A program made the position numbers and the translations under genes. A stretch of 64,000 nt of DNA, from assembly GCF_001245615.1 (NCBI RefSeq), contig NZ_CWKH01000003.1, positions 806,001 through 870,000 on the forward strand, written 5' to 3'. This DNA is from Mycolicibacterium neworleansense (lineage in GTDB: Bacteria > Actinomycetota > Actinomycetes > Mycobacteriales > Mycobacteriaceae). Positions 43,722 through 52,127 of the stretch are shown in pieces. Position 1 is the first letter of the stretch. Each line of letters starts with the position of its first letter. The notes below the pieces were generated by a model that was not told where the DNA came from, did no database searches, and was given only the letters and a program-made list of their open reading frames with translations.

Positions 43722-43737
43722 CTCAATGATGATTGAG
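43722..43737. promoter_or_regulatory. ArsR-type operator 1 (pstS side)
   Basis: CTCAATGATGATTGAG: CTCAAT and ATTGAG half sites separated by GATG. The same half sites with the same spacing recur at 43990-44005, over the start of the ArsR-ArsC fusion gene. Confidence 0.65.
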
Positions 43738-43989
43738 TGATCTCGTGATGGGCAAGTGCCGTAACGGGATTCGCCGGGTGATGTCACCGAGCATTCATCT
43801 CCCGGGTGGTGGGAGTTCATGCATCGACGCCCCGAGGGCGAGCGGTGCGATGCGTGCACGTTCGTGTCCGTCCGACTGCGGCGCGCACCGCGGGTCGCAG
43901 TCCCGAGGAAGCCCAGAGGACAACACGAGTCGGTCGAGCAGTAATGGGGCCGCCGGTAGGTCGAGCTCCGGCTTGACGGCCTGCCATCA

Positions 43990-44005
43990 CTCAATGACCA
44001 TTGAG
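43990..44005. promoter_or_regulatory. ArsR-type operator 2 (fusion gene side)
   Basis: CTCAATGACCATTGAG, matching operator 1 at 14 of 16 bases. It overlaps the ATG at 43994, so binding would block transcription or translation start of the ArsR-ArsC fusion. Confidence 0.65.
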
Positions 44006-44689
44006 CCAATGGATGGTCAGCCTGATCTCGTCGACGCGTCGCGGCGCGCCGAGATTCACGCCGCCCTGGCCGATCCATATCGGGTGGCAATTGTTGATCA
44101 GTTGTTGATCGCCGACGCATCTCCCTCGGAGTTGCAGGCTCAGCTGTCGGTGCCGTCGAACCTGATGGCCCATCACCTGCGCGTTTTGACCGAGGCCGGT
44201 CTGATCGGGCGGACTCGATCCGAAGCCGACCGACGCCGCACCTATTTGCATCTGCAGCGTGAGGCGCTCGAGCAGTTGGTGCCCGCGGCGGTCCGTCATG
44301 CGCGCCGGGTGGTGTTTGTGTGTACGCAGAATTCGGCTCGAAGCCAGCTGGCGGCCGCTATCTGGAATCGGCGCAGTCCGGTGTTGGCCACCTCGGCGGG
44401 CACGCATCCGGTGGACCGTATTCATCCGGCGGCGGTCGCCGCCGCGCGGCAACGGCGGGTGCCGATGTCGACGCGGCCACCGCGTCATCTCAACGAGGTG
44501 TTGGCTTCTGGCGATCTGGTGATCGCGGTGTGCGACAGCGCCCATGAGGAACTCACACCGGACCCCGAACGGATCCACTGGTCGATTCCTGACCCGGTGC
44601 ACAGCACCAACCCGGATGCCTTCGAGAACACCGTGGACATCCTCACCGGCCGGATCGATCACCTTGCGCCCTACGTGCAGGCAAGCTGA
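43994..44689 (+). CDS. ArsR-ArsC fusion: repressor with a phosphatase-like domain
   Basis: A 231-residue fusion. Residues 1-100 are an ArsR-like winged helix (HAALADPYRVAIVDQLL ... SVPSNLMAHHLRVL). Residues ~103-231 are a low-molecular-weight phosphatase/ArsC domain with the loop CTQNSARSQLA (Cys110). The ArsR part has no Cys-x-Cys, so sensing may use the enzyme domain. The sequence upstream to 43733 stays open but is unlike the family. Start ATG 43994; ATG 44009 is an alternative. Confidence 0.8.
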   Translation: MTIEPMDGQPDLVDASRRAEIHAALADPYRVAIVDQLLIADASPSELQAQLSVPSNLMAHHLRVLTEAGLIGRTRSEADRRRTYLHLQREALEQLVPAAVRHARRVVFVCTQNSARSQLAAAIWNRRSPVLATSAGTHPVDRIHPAAVAAARQRRVPMSTRPPRHLNEVLASGDLVIAVCDSAHEELTPDPERIHWSIPDPVHSTNPDAFENTVDILTGRIDHLAPYVQAS

Positions 44690-44758
44690 CAGCCGGCGGC
44701 CAAGCCTTCTGATCTCCGAGCGGTCAGTGCAGCTCAATCGCCGGGCTGGGCTTGAATG

Positions 44759-45808
44759 TCAGTCGTCGAGGTCGAGTTCGGCAACCGCAGACTTGGCGGT
44801 GCGGCCGACACCGAGGATTGTTGCCGATCCCGGTCCGGTCCAATCGCCATAGCCGAGCAAGTGCAAGCGCGGTTCTGCCAGGGCGCGAGTGCCCGCGGTC
44901 GGCACGGTACCGTCCTGGCCGCGCAGCCGTAGCGGCCGAAGGTGGGACAGGGCCGGGCGAAATCCTGTCGCCCACAACACCACATCAGCGTGGTGGACTC
45001 GCTCACCCCAGGCCACACCGTCAGGTGTCAGGCGGTCGAACATGGACACCGGTGTGAGATCGCCGCGATCGCGTGCGGCCAGGACTTCGGGGACCATCAC
45101 GATGTCACCGAGTGCGGCGACCCCACCGGGATCGGGCTTGCCCGCGGCCAGCGCGATTGCCCGACGGGACGCGGCCTCGAACAGGGCTCGGCCGTCCACA
45201 CCGTCGGGCAGGAATCTCGGTGGTCGCAGCGTGGCCCACATCGTGCTGGAGGCCACCGGGGAGATCTCAGCGACCAGCTGGGCCGCGGAATTGCCACCCC
45301 CGACCACGACGACATCGGCGCCCGCGAACTCCGCCGGCGTGCGGTAGTCGACGGTGTGTAGTTGTCGTCCCTTGAAGGTCCGCATGCCGGGGTACACGGG
45401 CCAGAACGGCTGTTGCCAGGTTCCGGTGGCGCTGATGACTCGGCGTGCCCGCCAGGTGCGCGTCTCCGCTTCGACCCGCAGTTCGGCGCCGTCGCGGCGT
45501 ATCGCGCTCACCCGCACCGGTCGCTCGATGGGCAGGTCATAGCGGGCCTCGTAGGCGGTGAGGTAGTCCACGACATGGCTTGCCGGCGGAAACCCGTTCT
45601 TCCACGGCGGCATCGGCCACCCGGGCAACGAGGCGTATTGGGCCGGGGAAAACAGCCGCAGTGATGGCCAGGTGTGGGGCCATGCGCCTCCGGGTGCGGG
45701 TTGGTCGTCGAGGATCACGAAGTGGTGGCCGGCGCGGCGCAGGTAGTACCCAGCGGCCAGCCCTGCCTGCCCGCCGCCGACCACAACGACATCCACACCC
45801 GTTGCCAT
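44759..45808 (-). CDS. arsO: ArsO-like flavin monooxygenase (second)
   Basis: A 349-residue flavoprotein: FAD motif VVVVGGGQAGLAAGYYLRRAG, SPAQYASLPG segment, NADPH motif VVVVGGGNSAAQLVAEI, and ATGFRPALSHL. It lies 5 bases after an arsC gene in the minus-strand operon arsR-arsC-arsO (46633-44759). The reaction of ArsO proteins is not settled; oxidation of a trivalent arsenical is one proposal. Confidence 0.85.
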   Translation of the reverse strand: MATGVDVVVVGGGQAGLAAGYYLRRAGHHFVILDDQPAPGGAWPHTWPSLRLFSPAQYASLPGWPMPPWKNGFPPASHVVDYLTAYEARYDLPIERPVRVSAIRRDGAELRVEAETRTWRARRVISATGTWQQPFWPVYPGMRTFKGRQLHTVDYRTPAEFAGADVVVVGGGNSAAQLVAEISPVASSTMWATLRPPRFLPDGVDGRALFEAASRRAIALAAGKPDPGGVAALGDIVMVPEVLAARDRGDLTPVSMFDRLTPDGVAWGERVHHADVVLWATGFRPALSHLRPLRLRGQDGTVPTAGTRALAEPRLHLLGYGDWTGPGSATILGVGRTAKSAVAELDLDD

Positions 45809-45813
45809 TGGGA

Positions 45814-46236
45814 TCAGGGGGCGCTGTGCTTCGAGGTCAGTTCGGCGATCAATGCCTCGACATGGGACTTGATCTCGTCGCGGATCAGGCGAACTGAGTC
45901 CAGCCCCTGACCGGCGGGGTCTTCCAACACCCAGTCGCGGTAGCTCTTGCCGGGAAAGACCGGGCAGGCATCGCCGCAGCCCATGGAGATCACGACGTCG
46001 GAGGCCTGCACGGCGTCCACGGTGAGGATCTTTGGGCTCTGTGCGGAAATGTCGATGCCGACCTCGGCCATTGCCTCCACCGCGGCGGGGTTGACCTGGT
46101 CGGCGGGGGCAGAGCCTGCGGAGCGGACCTCGATGCGGTCTCCGGCCATCGCTGCGAGGAAACCGGCGGCCATCTGGGATCGGCCGGCGTTGTGGACGCA
46201 GACGAACAGCACGCTGGGGGTGGTTGGCATGGGCAT
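45814..46236 (-). CDS. arsC: Arsenate reductase ArsC
   Basis: A 140-residue thioredoxin/mycothiol-type arsenate reductase. P-loop CVHNAGRSQMA near residue 13, and MGCGDACPVFPG with two more cysteines, as in the ArsC of 31266. The ATGs at 46236 and 46230 are both usable; ACAGGA lies just upstream. It is between arsR and the ArsO-like gene. Confidence 0.9.
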   Translation of the reverse strand: MPMPTTPSVLFVCVHNAGRSQMAAGFLAAMAGDRIEVRSAGSAPADQVNPAAVEAMAEVGIDISAQSPKILTVDAVQASDVVISMGCGDACPVFPGKSYRDWVLEDPAGQGLDSVRLIRDEIKSHVEALIAELTSKHSAP

Positions 46237-46279
46237 TCCTGTTCAGGTCAAGGGACGAAAGGTGGTGGCTGCCAGGGCC

Positions 46280-46633
46280 CTAGCAGCAGGTCGTTAGCGT
46301 TGACCTCAACGCATCCAACGATTTCGTGTTCGCTTCGTAGAACACATTCATTCCTCGCCGCTGCGCGGTGACCATCCCCGCTTTACGCAGCTGGCCGAGG
46401 TGGTGGCTGGTAGTCGATTCGGCGAGCCCGACCGCGGTGGCCAGATCGCATGTGCACACCTGGCCCTGCACGTCGGTCAACAGAATCGACATCAGTTTGA
46501 TCCGCACCGGATCGGCTAATGCTTTGAGCCGCAAAGCGATCTGCAGCGCCGCGTCGTCGTCGAGGGGTGCCGCCGAGACGGGTGCGCAGCAGATCGGTTC
46601 GGTCAGATCGATTACCGGCAACGACTTGGGCAT
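46280..46633 (-). CDS. arsR: ArsR repressor, Cys15-Cys16 type
   Basis: A 117-residue ArsR with Cys15-Cys16 and an intact Cys-Thr-Cys-Asp motif (Cys60/Cys62), plus a terminal Cys-Cys. Recognition helix AESTTSHHLGQLRKAG. The start MPK is shared with its paralogue at 40348-40701. It heads the minus-strand operon with arsC and the ArsO-like gene. Confidence 0.88.
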   Translation of the reverse strand: MPKSLPVIDLTEPICCAPVSAAPLDDDAALQIALRLKALADPVRIKLMSILLTDVQGQVCTCDLATAVGLAESTTSHHLGQLRKAGMVTAQRRGMNVFYEANTKSLDALRSTLTTCC

Positions 46634-46713
46634 GGGTTTCACCCTAACCCCGGATATCGACTTATGCCGAAAAGGTCGGTTCGACCTGAACCGAGAGCCG
46701 CAGCGATGACCCA

Positions 46714-48129
46714 TCATCCTGGCAAGGGCCGCAGTCCACGCTGATGGTCACGGCTCCACGTTTGGGTGGCTATTTGTGTTGCGTCCCAAGGTGATCCCAG
46801 CGGCGGAGTGTAGGACAGGTCGAGGCTGCTGAACTCCGGGATAGTCATGTGGTGGTAGAGGGCAGTGGCGTAGGTGTCGACGCGTTTGGCGATTTCGGCG
46901 CCACGATGCCCGACAAGCTGAGCGCCGAGCAGCAGCCCGCTGGATTGGTCGCCAGTGATACGGGTATGGATCGGGGTGGCGCCCGGGTAGTAGGCCTTGT
47001 GATCATCGGGGGCCGATGCGGTGGTGACCGGCGCCCAGCCGCGCTGTGCCGCGATGGCTTCGTGCTCGCGCAGCCCGGTGCGGGCTGCGACGAGGTCAAA
47101 CACCTTGACGACTTGGGTGCCGAGGCTGCCGGCGAACCGCGCGTCACCACCGATGGCGTTCTCCCCGGCGACACGGCCCTGCTTGTGGGCGGTGGTGCCC
47201 AGCGGTAGCCACGTTGAGCCGAGCAGCCGGTGGTGGGTGTGTACGCAGTCACCGGCGGCGTAGATGTCGGGCAGGTTGGTGCGCATCGCGTCGTCGACGA
47301 CGATCGCGCCTTTGACCCCGAGCTCGGCGCCGGCGTCGGCCGCGAGCTCGGTATCGGGTCGCACGCCGACCACGACCAGCACGAAATCGACCGTGCGGGT
47401 GATGGTTTCCCCGTCGCGTGCAGCGTTTACCGTCAATGCCCCAGTGTCGGTGTTGGAGATGGCGTTGACGGTGGTCGCGGTGAGGACCTCCACACCGTGG
47501 CGCTGCAGTTCGGTATGGACCAGGGCGCCAAGCTCAGGGTCGACGGTAGGCAGCACTTCGGGCAAGGCCTCGACCTGGGTGACGGCGATGCCGCGCAAGG
47601 TCAGGGCTTCGGCCATTTCCAGGCCGATGTAGCCGGCACCGATGATGATCGCGGTTTTCGGATCCCGCTGCTGCAGGGAGTCCATCACGGCGAAGGTGTC
47701 GCCCATGGAATGCAGCAGGTGGACCCCGTCGGCAGGCCCGAGGGCGTGTGGACCGGTGAGGCCGGCGATGGGTGGATGTACCGATACAGCTCCAGTGCCC
47801 ACGATCAGGGCGTCATAGCCGAGTTGCTGGGGGTTGCCGGTGGGATCGAGGACATCCAGGGTGTGCTCGGTGACGTTGATCTTGGTGGCGGTGGTGTCGG
47901 TGACGACCCGCATTCCGGTGGCTGCAAGGTCTTCTGCGGTGCGGTGGGCGAGATGAGTCCAATGGGCGACCTCGCCGGACACGTAATAGGGGATGCCGCA
48001 GATGGAGAAGTTGGGATAGGCGTCGGCGACCACCACTGTGACCTCGGCGGTGGGGTCGAGTTCGCGGATCCGCAGTGCCGCTGAGATTCCGGCGTCGCTG
48101 CCGCCGACGGCAACAATGTGTTGGGGCAT
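46714..48129 (-). CDS. FAD-dependent CoA-disulfide reductase/NADH oxidase-like protein
   Basis: A 471-residue flavoprotein of the pyridine nucleotide-disulfide oxidoreductase group. It has IVAVGGSDAGISAALRIREL (FAD), the single redox Cys in FSICGIPYYVSGE (about Cys43), AIIIGAGYIGLEMAEAL (NADH) and IYAAGDCV. This matches the CoA-disulfide reductase/NADH oxidase subfamily. It lies in the arsR-acr3-arsC block and could supply reduced low-molecular thiols for arsenate reduction; that is inference. Thioredoxin-reductase-like double cysteines are absent. Confidence 0.82.
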   Translation of the reverse strand: MPQHIVAVGGSDAGISAALRIRELDPTAEVTVVVADAYPNFSICGIPYYVSGEVAHWTHLAHRTAEDLAATGMRVVTDTTATKINVTEHTLDVLDPTGNPQQLGYDALIVGTGAVSVHPPIAGLTGPHALGPADGVHLLHSMGDTFAVMDSLQQRDPKTAIIIGAGYIGLEMAEALTLRGIAVTQVEALPEVLPTVDPELGALVHTELQRHGVEVLTATTVNAISNTDTGALTVNAARDGETITRTVDFVLVVVGVRPDTELAADAGAELGVKGAIVVDDAMRTNLPDIYAAGDCVHTHHRLLGSTWLPLGTTAHKQGRVAGENAIGGDARFAGSLGTQVVKVFDLVAARTGLREHEAIAAQRGWAPVTTASAPDDHKAYYPGATPIHTRITGDQSSGLLLGAQLVGHRGAEIAKRVDTYATALYHHMTIPEFSSLDLSYTPPLGSPWDATQIATQTWSRDHQRGLRPLPG

Positions 48130-48240
48130 GGCTCATCGCTCCTGGGGGACGGGATGTGCTCGGTGGACGAGTACTGCAGACGACACCCGCCGTTGGGTGC
48201 GGTGTAGCTGGGCGGCCGCGGCCGCGCTGCACGTGCGCTT

Positions 48241-48669
48241 CTAGAGCAAGCTCGGGCTCTTCAACCGAGACACGAGATCGGTTACCCGCGAGGCGATATC
48301 GTCGCGGACCAACCGCATCCGCTCGATGCCCTCGATGCCGCGTTCGGAAGGTTCGTCGGTGTCCCAGTTCTCGAAACGCGTTCCCGGCACCGGATCGACT
48401 TTGGCTTCGCGCCCCAAAGTGACCACGAGATCGACGGTTTTGACGAGGTCGGGATCGATCAGTTTGGGTGTCTCGCCAGTGATGTCGACACCGACCTCGC
48501 CGAGCGCTTCGGCTGACAACGCGTTGATGGTGTCGCCGGGCTTGGTGCCGGCCGAATACACGTCGACATCCTCGCCTGCGACCTGGCGCATCAATCCGGC
48601 CGCCATTTGTGACTTGCCGCCGTTCTTGACGCACACGAACAGCACTGCCGGCTTGACCGTTTCGCTCAT
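48241..48669 (-). CDS. arsC: Mycothiol-type arsenate reductase ArsC
   Basis: A 142-residue reductase with the loop CVKNGGKSQMA, where Lys replaces the usual Arg, as in actinobacterial mycothiol-dependent ArsC1/ArsC2. Only one clear catalytic Cys is present, which fits a mycothiol/mycoredoxin mechanism in which arsenate is first linked to mycothiol. It follows acr3 by 3 bases in the operon arsR-acr3-arsC. Confidence 0.9.
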   Translation of the reverse strand: MSETVKPAVLFVCVKNGGKSQMAAGLMRQVAGEDVDVYSAGTKPGDTINALSAEALGEVGVDITGETPKLIDPDLVKTVDLVVTLGREAKVDPVPGTRFENWDTDEPSERGIEGIERMRLVRDDIASRVTDLVSRLKSPSLL

Positions 48670-48672
48670 GGG

Positions 48673-49788
48673 TCAGCGCTCCTGGGCGGTGATCGGTGCC
48701 GGGCCCGCGGCAGTGCCACTGCCGCCGCCGAATCGACCGCGCAACGCCAGCGAGACATAGACCAGGGCAACCAGGACGGGCACCTCGATGAGCGGGCCGA
48801 CCACGCCAGCCAGGGCTTGGCCGGAGGTGGCGCCGTAGGTCGCGATGGCCACAGCGATGGCGAGCTCAAAGTTGTTGCCGGCAGCGGTGAACGCCAGCGT
48901 GGTGGTGCGCTCATAACCCAATCCGAGCACCGAGCCGAGCAGGTAGCCCCCACCCCACATGATCGCGAAGTACGCCAGCAGGGGCAGCGCGATGCGGGCG
49001 ACGTCCCACGGCCGGTTGGTGATCTGCTCCCCTTGCAGCGCGAACAGGATCACGATGGTGAACAACAGGCCGTAGAGCGCCCACGGCCCGATCCGTGGCA
49101 GGAACTTCGACTCGTACCAGTCACGGCCCTTGGCTTTCTCCCCGAGGCGACGCGAGAGATACCCGGCCACCAGTGGGATGCCCAGGAAGATCAGCACCGA
49201 TTTCGCGATCTGCCATGGCGAGGTGTCGATGGTGGTTTGTTCCAGGCCGAGCCAGCCCGGCAGCACCGACAGGTAGAACCAGCCCAGCACCGCGAACATG
49301 ACGACCTGGAACACCGAGTTCAGCGCGACCAGCACCGCGGCGGCCTCACGGTCACCGCAGGCCAGGTCGTTCCAGATGATGACCATGGCGATACACCGCG
49401 CGAGCCCGACGATGATCAACCCGGTGCGGTACTCGGGCAGGTCAGGCAGCATCAGCCAGGCCAACGCGAACATCAAGGCCGGGCCGAACACCCAGTTCAA
49501 CAGCAGCGAGGACAGCAGCAGTTTGCGGTCGCCGGTGACGGTGTCGAGGCGGTCATAGCGCACCTTGGCCAGCACCGGATACATCATGATCAGCAGGCCC
49601 AGCGCAATCGGCAGTGAAATCCCGTCGATCTGGACTTTTTCCAGCGCGGTGTTCAACCCCGGGATCCAGCGCCCCAGCAGCAGGCCGGCGACCATGGCGG
49701 CACCGATCCACAACGGCAGGAACCGGTCGAGGGTGGACAGCTTGCCGACAACCGGTGTTGCCGACGACGAAGTGGTGGTCTCGGTCAT
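48673..49788 (-). CDS. acr3: Arsenite efflux permease Acr3
   Basis: A 371-residue Acr3 with ten predicted helices. The essential Cys motif is GLARCIAMVIIWNDLACGD (about residues 130-148). The second signature is FTAAGNNFELAIAVAIATYG. It expels As(III). ATG overlaps the stop of arsR (ATGA), so arsR-acr3-arsC is a tight operon. Confidence 0.95.
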   Translation of the reverse strand: MTETTTSSSATPVVGKLSTLDRFLPLWIGAAMVAGLLLGRWIPGLNTALEKVQIDGISLPIALGLLIMMYPVLAKVRYDRLDTVTGDRKLLLSSLLLNWVFGPALMFALAWLMLPDLPEYRTGLIIVGLARCIAMVIIWNDLACGDREAAAVLVALNSVFQVVMFAVLGWFYLSVLPGWLGLEQTTIDTSPWQIAKSVLIFLGIPLVAGYLSRRLGEKAKGRDWYESKFLPRIGPWALYGLLFTIVILFALQGEQITNRPWDVARIALPLLAYFAIMWGGGYLLGSVLGLGYERTTTLAFTAAGNNFELAIAVAIATYGATSGQALAGVVGPLIEVPVLVALVYVSLALRGRFGGGSGTAAGPAPITAQER

Positions 49789-50159
49789 GCCAGCACCCCC
49801 ACCGTCTCGACGGTGGCGCCGAGCAGCACCGACAGGCTGGCCAACGCTTCGGGCACCACTGTGTAGTACACCCAGGACGCGCGGCGCTCGGAGGTCAGCA
49901 GACCCGCGTCGCGTAGCACTTTGAGGTGATGGCTCACCGTGGGTTGGGAGACCTCGACTCCGGCCGAGATGTCGCAGACGCAGGCCTCACCGCCGGCGCG
50001 GCTGGCGATCGCCGAGAACAGCTGCAGCCGGACCGGGTCGGCCAGCGCCTTGAGCTTGACCGCCATGTCCGCGGCGGCAACCGCAGAGATCGGTTCACGC
50101 AGCAGCGCCCCGGGAGGGCAACACAGCACCTCGGACGACTGATCAAACTGATTCGACAT
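49785..50159 (-). CDS. arsR: ArsR arsenite-responsive repressor
   Basis: A 124-residue ArsR with a Cys-Val-Cys-Asp motif (Cys60/Cys62) and an additional Cys-Cys at 13-14. Recognition helix VSQPTVSHHLKVLRDAG. It heads the acr3-arsC operon. A palindrome containing TCAATATTGA lies directly upstream of its ATG. Confidence 0.9.
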   Translation of the reverse strand: MSNQFDQSSEVLCCPPGALLREPISAVAAADMAVKLKALADPVRLQLFSAIASRAGGEACVCDISAGVEVSQPTVSHHLKVLRDAGLLTSERRASWVYYTVVPEALASLSVLLGATVETVGVLA

Positions 50160-50162
50160 ACA

Positions 50163-50172
50163 TCAATATTGA
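50163..50172. promoter_or_regulatory. ArsR operator core
   Basis: TCAATATTGA, a perfect 10-bp palindrome 3 bases upstream of the arsR ATG at 50159. It resembles the TATTGA/TCAATA dyad at 31132-31144, suggesting a common regulator or site family. Confidence 0.55.
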
Positions 50173-50291
50173 CAGTTATCGATACCGTCTGGCAAGTGAA
50201 CAGTCGCCCAACTTCGAGGGCACGGCCCGGCCGGGTGCCTTGAGGGCTGCGGTTCCATAGCGGCGTTAGTCGGTGGCCGTGGTTACCGTAG

Positions 50292-50465
50292 ATGGCTATG
50301 GCGACACCTCCAGCGCAGGCGATGTGCAGTGAGTGCAACCAGTCGGCCCGCGTGGCCACAGCCAATCCGATCTGGTCTCATGGCGGCGATGAGCCGTCGA
50401 CGTGGATCGTTGAGGTCGACTGTGCACGCTGCGGCCTCCAACACGGCTGGCTTCCTCGGCGCTGA
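50292..50465 (+). CDS. Small zinc-ribbon protein
   Basis: A 57-residue protein with two Cys-x2-Cys knuckles (CSEC at about 12-15 and CARC at about 44-47), the pattern of a zinc ribbon. It ends 5 bases before the ATG of the PD-(D/E)XK-like gene and is probably co-translated with it. No better candidate occupies this stretch on either strand. Function unknown. Confidence 0.5.
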   Translation: MAMATPPAQAMCSECNQSARVATANPIWSHGGDEPSTWIVEVDCARCGLQHGWLPRR

Positions 50466-50470
50466 CGGCG

Positions 50471-51625
50471 ATGGCTCCCGAGCCCCTTTTTGATGACGGT
50501 CCGCATCACGACGGTCCCGCGCTCTACACCGAACCTCATTTCGCGTTCCTGAACCGGGCCAGTGACCCGATGTGGGCGCAGGTACGTGACGTGATCGAAC
50601 AGTGGTATGCCGACTACCCCGACCCCGACGGAGATCTGCGCGCCAGATTTCGTGATGTCAGCATCCGGCAGCACGCTCCGGCCTGGTGGGAGCTGTACAT
50701 CTACACGTTGTTTCGCCGGCTCGGATATGCGCCGACGGTTCACCCCGAGATTCCCGGCACCACCCGCCACCCCGACCTGCTGCTCACCAAGGACGGTTCC
50801 CGGGTGTACATCGAATGTGTGGTGCTGTTTGAGGACGGGAGCCGGCAGTCAACAGACAGCGAATCCTGGGTCAAGGACTGCATCGACGCCGCCAAGAACC
50901 CTGACTTCGTCGTCGGGGTTCGGTTCGAGCACTTCGGGAAACTGCGGCCGAAACAGAGCCAGGTCACACGCCACATCGAGGGTTGGCTGGCAACGCTGGA
51001 CTATGACTCCGTGTCGGCGGCCAGCCGGGCAGGCGAATCACACTACCCATCAAAGAACTTCGACTTCGCTGATTCGCGGGTAAGGCTCACTGCTATACCC
51101 GTGCACCCCGACAGGCGGGGCAATGACGTTGGCCGCATCGGCTTCGGCCCGGCGAATGGCGCCTTTGCGGTGCAAAGCGTTGGCGAGATTCGAGACATCT
51201 TGAAGGGCAAGGCTAAACAGTGCCGGGCGGTCGATGCGCCGCTGATCGTCGCGATTCTCAACTGGTCGATGTTCGCCCGGCTCAACGAAGTCAACCGTGC
51301 CCTGTTTGGGTCCGCCGTCGTGCAATCGGGCAGGGACACCACCCAGCTGGTTCAAGGTACAGACGGCTATTGGCACCCCGGGCCGCCGCCGCGCGGAAGT
51401 GTCGTCTCGGCCGTGTTGTTCGGTGAAAGCGTCAGTCATTCACGCGTTGCGGCTGGGCTGCCGAGGCTGTGGCGCAACCCATGGGCACAGCGCCCCCTAC
51501 AAGATGATCTCCCGTTCGAGGCGCACGCTGCTGACCCCGACACCGGTGAAGTGGTCGTGACCGCGCACGAGACTATCCCGGCATCAACAGTTTTCGGATT
51601 GTCGGCAGGGTGGCCTCACGCCTAG
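50471..51625 (+). CDS. PD-(D/E)XK nuclease-like hypothetical protein
   Basis: A 384-residue protein. Around residues 98-118 is HPDLLLTKDGSRVYIECVVL, which has the beta-Asp...Glu-x-x pattern of a PD-(D/E)XK fold, but with Cys-Val instead of a catalytic Lys directly after the Glu, so activity is uncertain. No other motif is recognised. The gene follows the zinc-ribbon gene and precedes the recombinase module. It may be a defence or a DNA-processing protein. Confidence 0.55.
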   Translation: MAPEPLFDDGPHHDGPALYTEPHFAFLNRASDPMWAQVRDVIEQWYADYPDPDGDLRARFRDVSIRQHAPAWWELYIYTLFRRLGYAPTVHPEIPGTTRHPDLLLTKDGSRVYIECVVLFEDGSRQSTDSESWVKDCIDAAKNPDFVVGVRFEHFGKLRPKQSQVTRHIEGWLATLDYDSVSAASRAGESHYPSKNFDFADSRVRLTAIPVHPDRRGNDVGRIGFGPANGAFAVQSVGEIRDILKGKAKQCRAVDAPLIVAILNWSMFARLNEVNRALFGSAVVQSGRDTTQLVQGTDGYWHPGPPPRGSVVSAVLFGESVSHSRVAAGLPRLWRNPWAQRPLQDDLPFEAHAADPDTGEVVVTAHETIPASTVFGLSAGWPHA

Positions 51626-51671
51626 GGCACGATCCTGGCGCAGACACATCCGACTGCGCCCAGCACGGCGG

Positions 51672-52127
51672 TTATCTGGTGCCGTCATCGTTTCCGCGGT
51701 GGCGGGATGTAGCTTGCGAGCGGGGTCGCCTGCGCGTCGAGATGTTGGTGACGGGCTTTTGGCTTTGAGCACTTTCTCGTTCGAGCGTCAGAACATTGAT
51801 CACTGTGGCGTACAGCTGCAGTCTCTGCTCTAGCTCTGCACAGTGTGCGAGGAGTTTGGCGTGGTCTTCCTTGAGCTTTTGATACTCGCTGAGGCGGCGC
51901 GCGAATGCGGCCGGGGCACCGTCGGCGTTGCGCACCTTGGCCTGGAAGAGCTCTTTGAGGTCGACATGTTGGTGGGTGAGATGCCAGCGCGGGAGGTCGG
52001 CTTCCACGGCGAGCTGTGACACCGACAGTCGGCCGGTGGACCGTAGCGGCTGACCGGCGAGCAGCCGGTCCATCGCGGCGAGGATCTGGTCGCGGATAGG
52101 GTCGTTGTGGGCGGCATCGGTTGTCAT
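51672..52127 (-). CDS. TnpC/DUF6262-like protein of the recombination module
   Basis: A 151-residue protein with a small N-terminal helix-turn-helix region (GRLSVSQLAVEADLPRWHLTH) and a long coiled-coil (about residues 75-125: LSEYQKLKEDHAKLLAHCAE...). This is the usual partner protein of Tn554-type recombinases, where TnpC influences transposition orientation and frequency. ATG overlaps the stop of the third recombinase. Confidence 0.75.
   Translation of the reverse strand: MTTDAAHNDPIRDQILAAMDRLLAGQPLRSTGRLSVSQLAVEADLPRWHLTHQHVDLKELFQAKVRNADGAPAAFARRLSEYQKLKEDHAKLLAHCAELEQRLQLYATVINVLTLERESAQSQKPVTNISTRRRPRSQATSRHRGNDDGTR

Noticed and set aside
43733..43993. N-terminal extension of the ArsR-ArsC fusion
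   Set aside because: Ser/Arg-rich sequence unlike ArsR proteins; the second operator overlaps the ATG at 43994, which fits a start there.
46714..48129. Mercuric reductase MerA
   Set aside because: The flavoprotein has a single redox Cys (SICG), not the CVNVGC pair of MerA, and it sits among arsenic genes.
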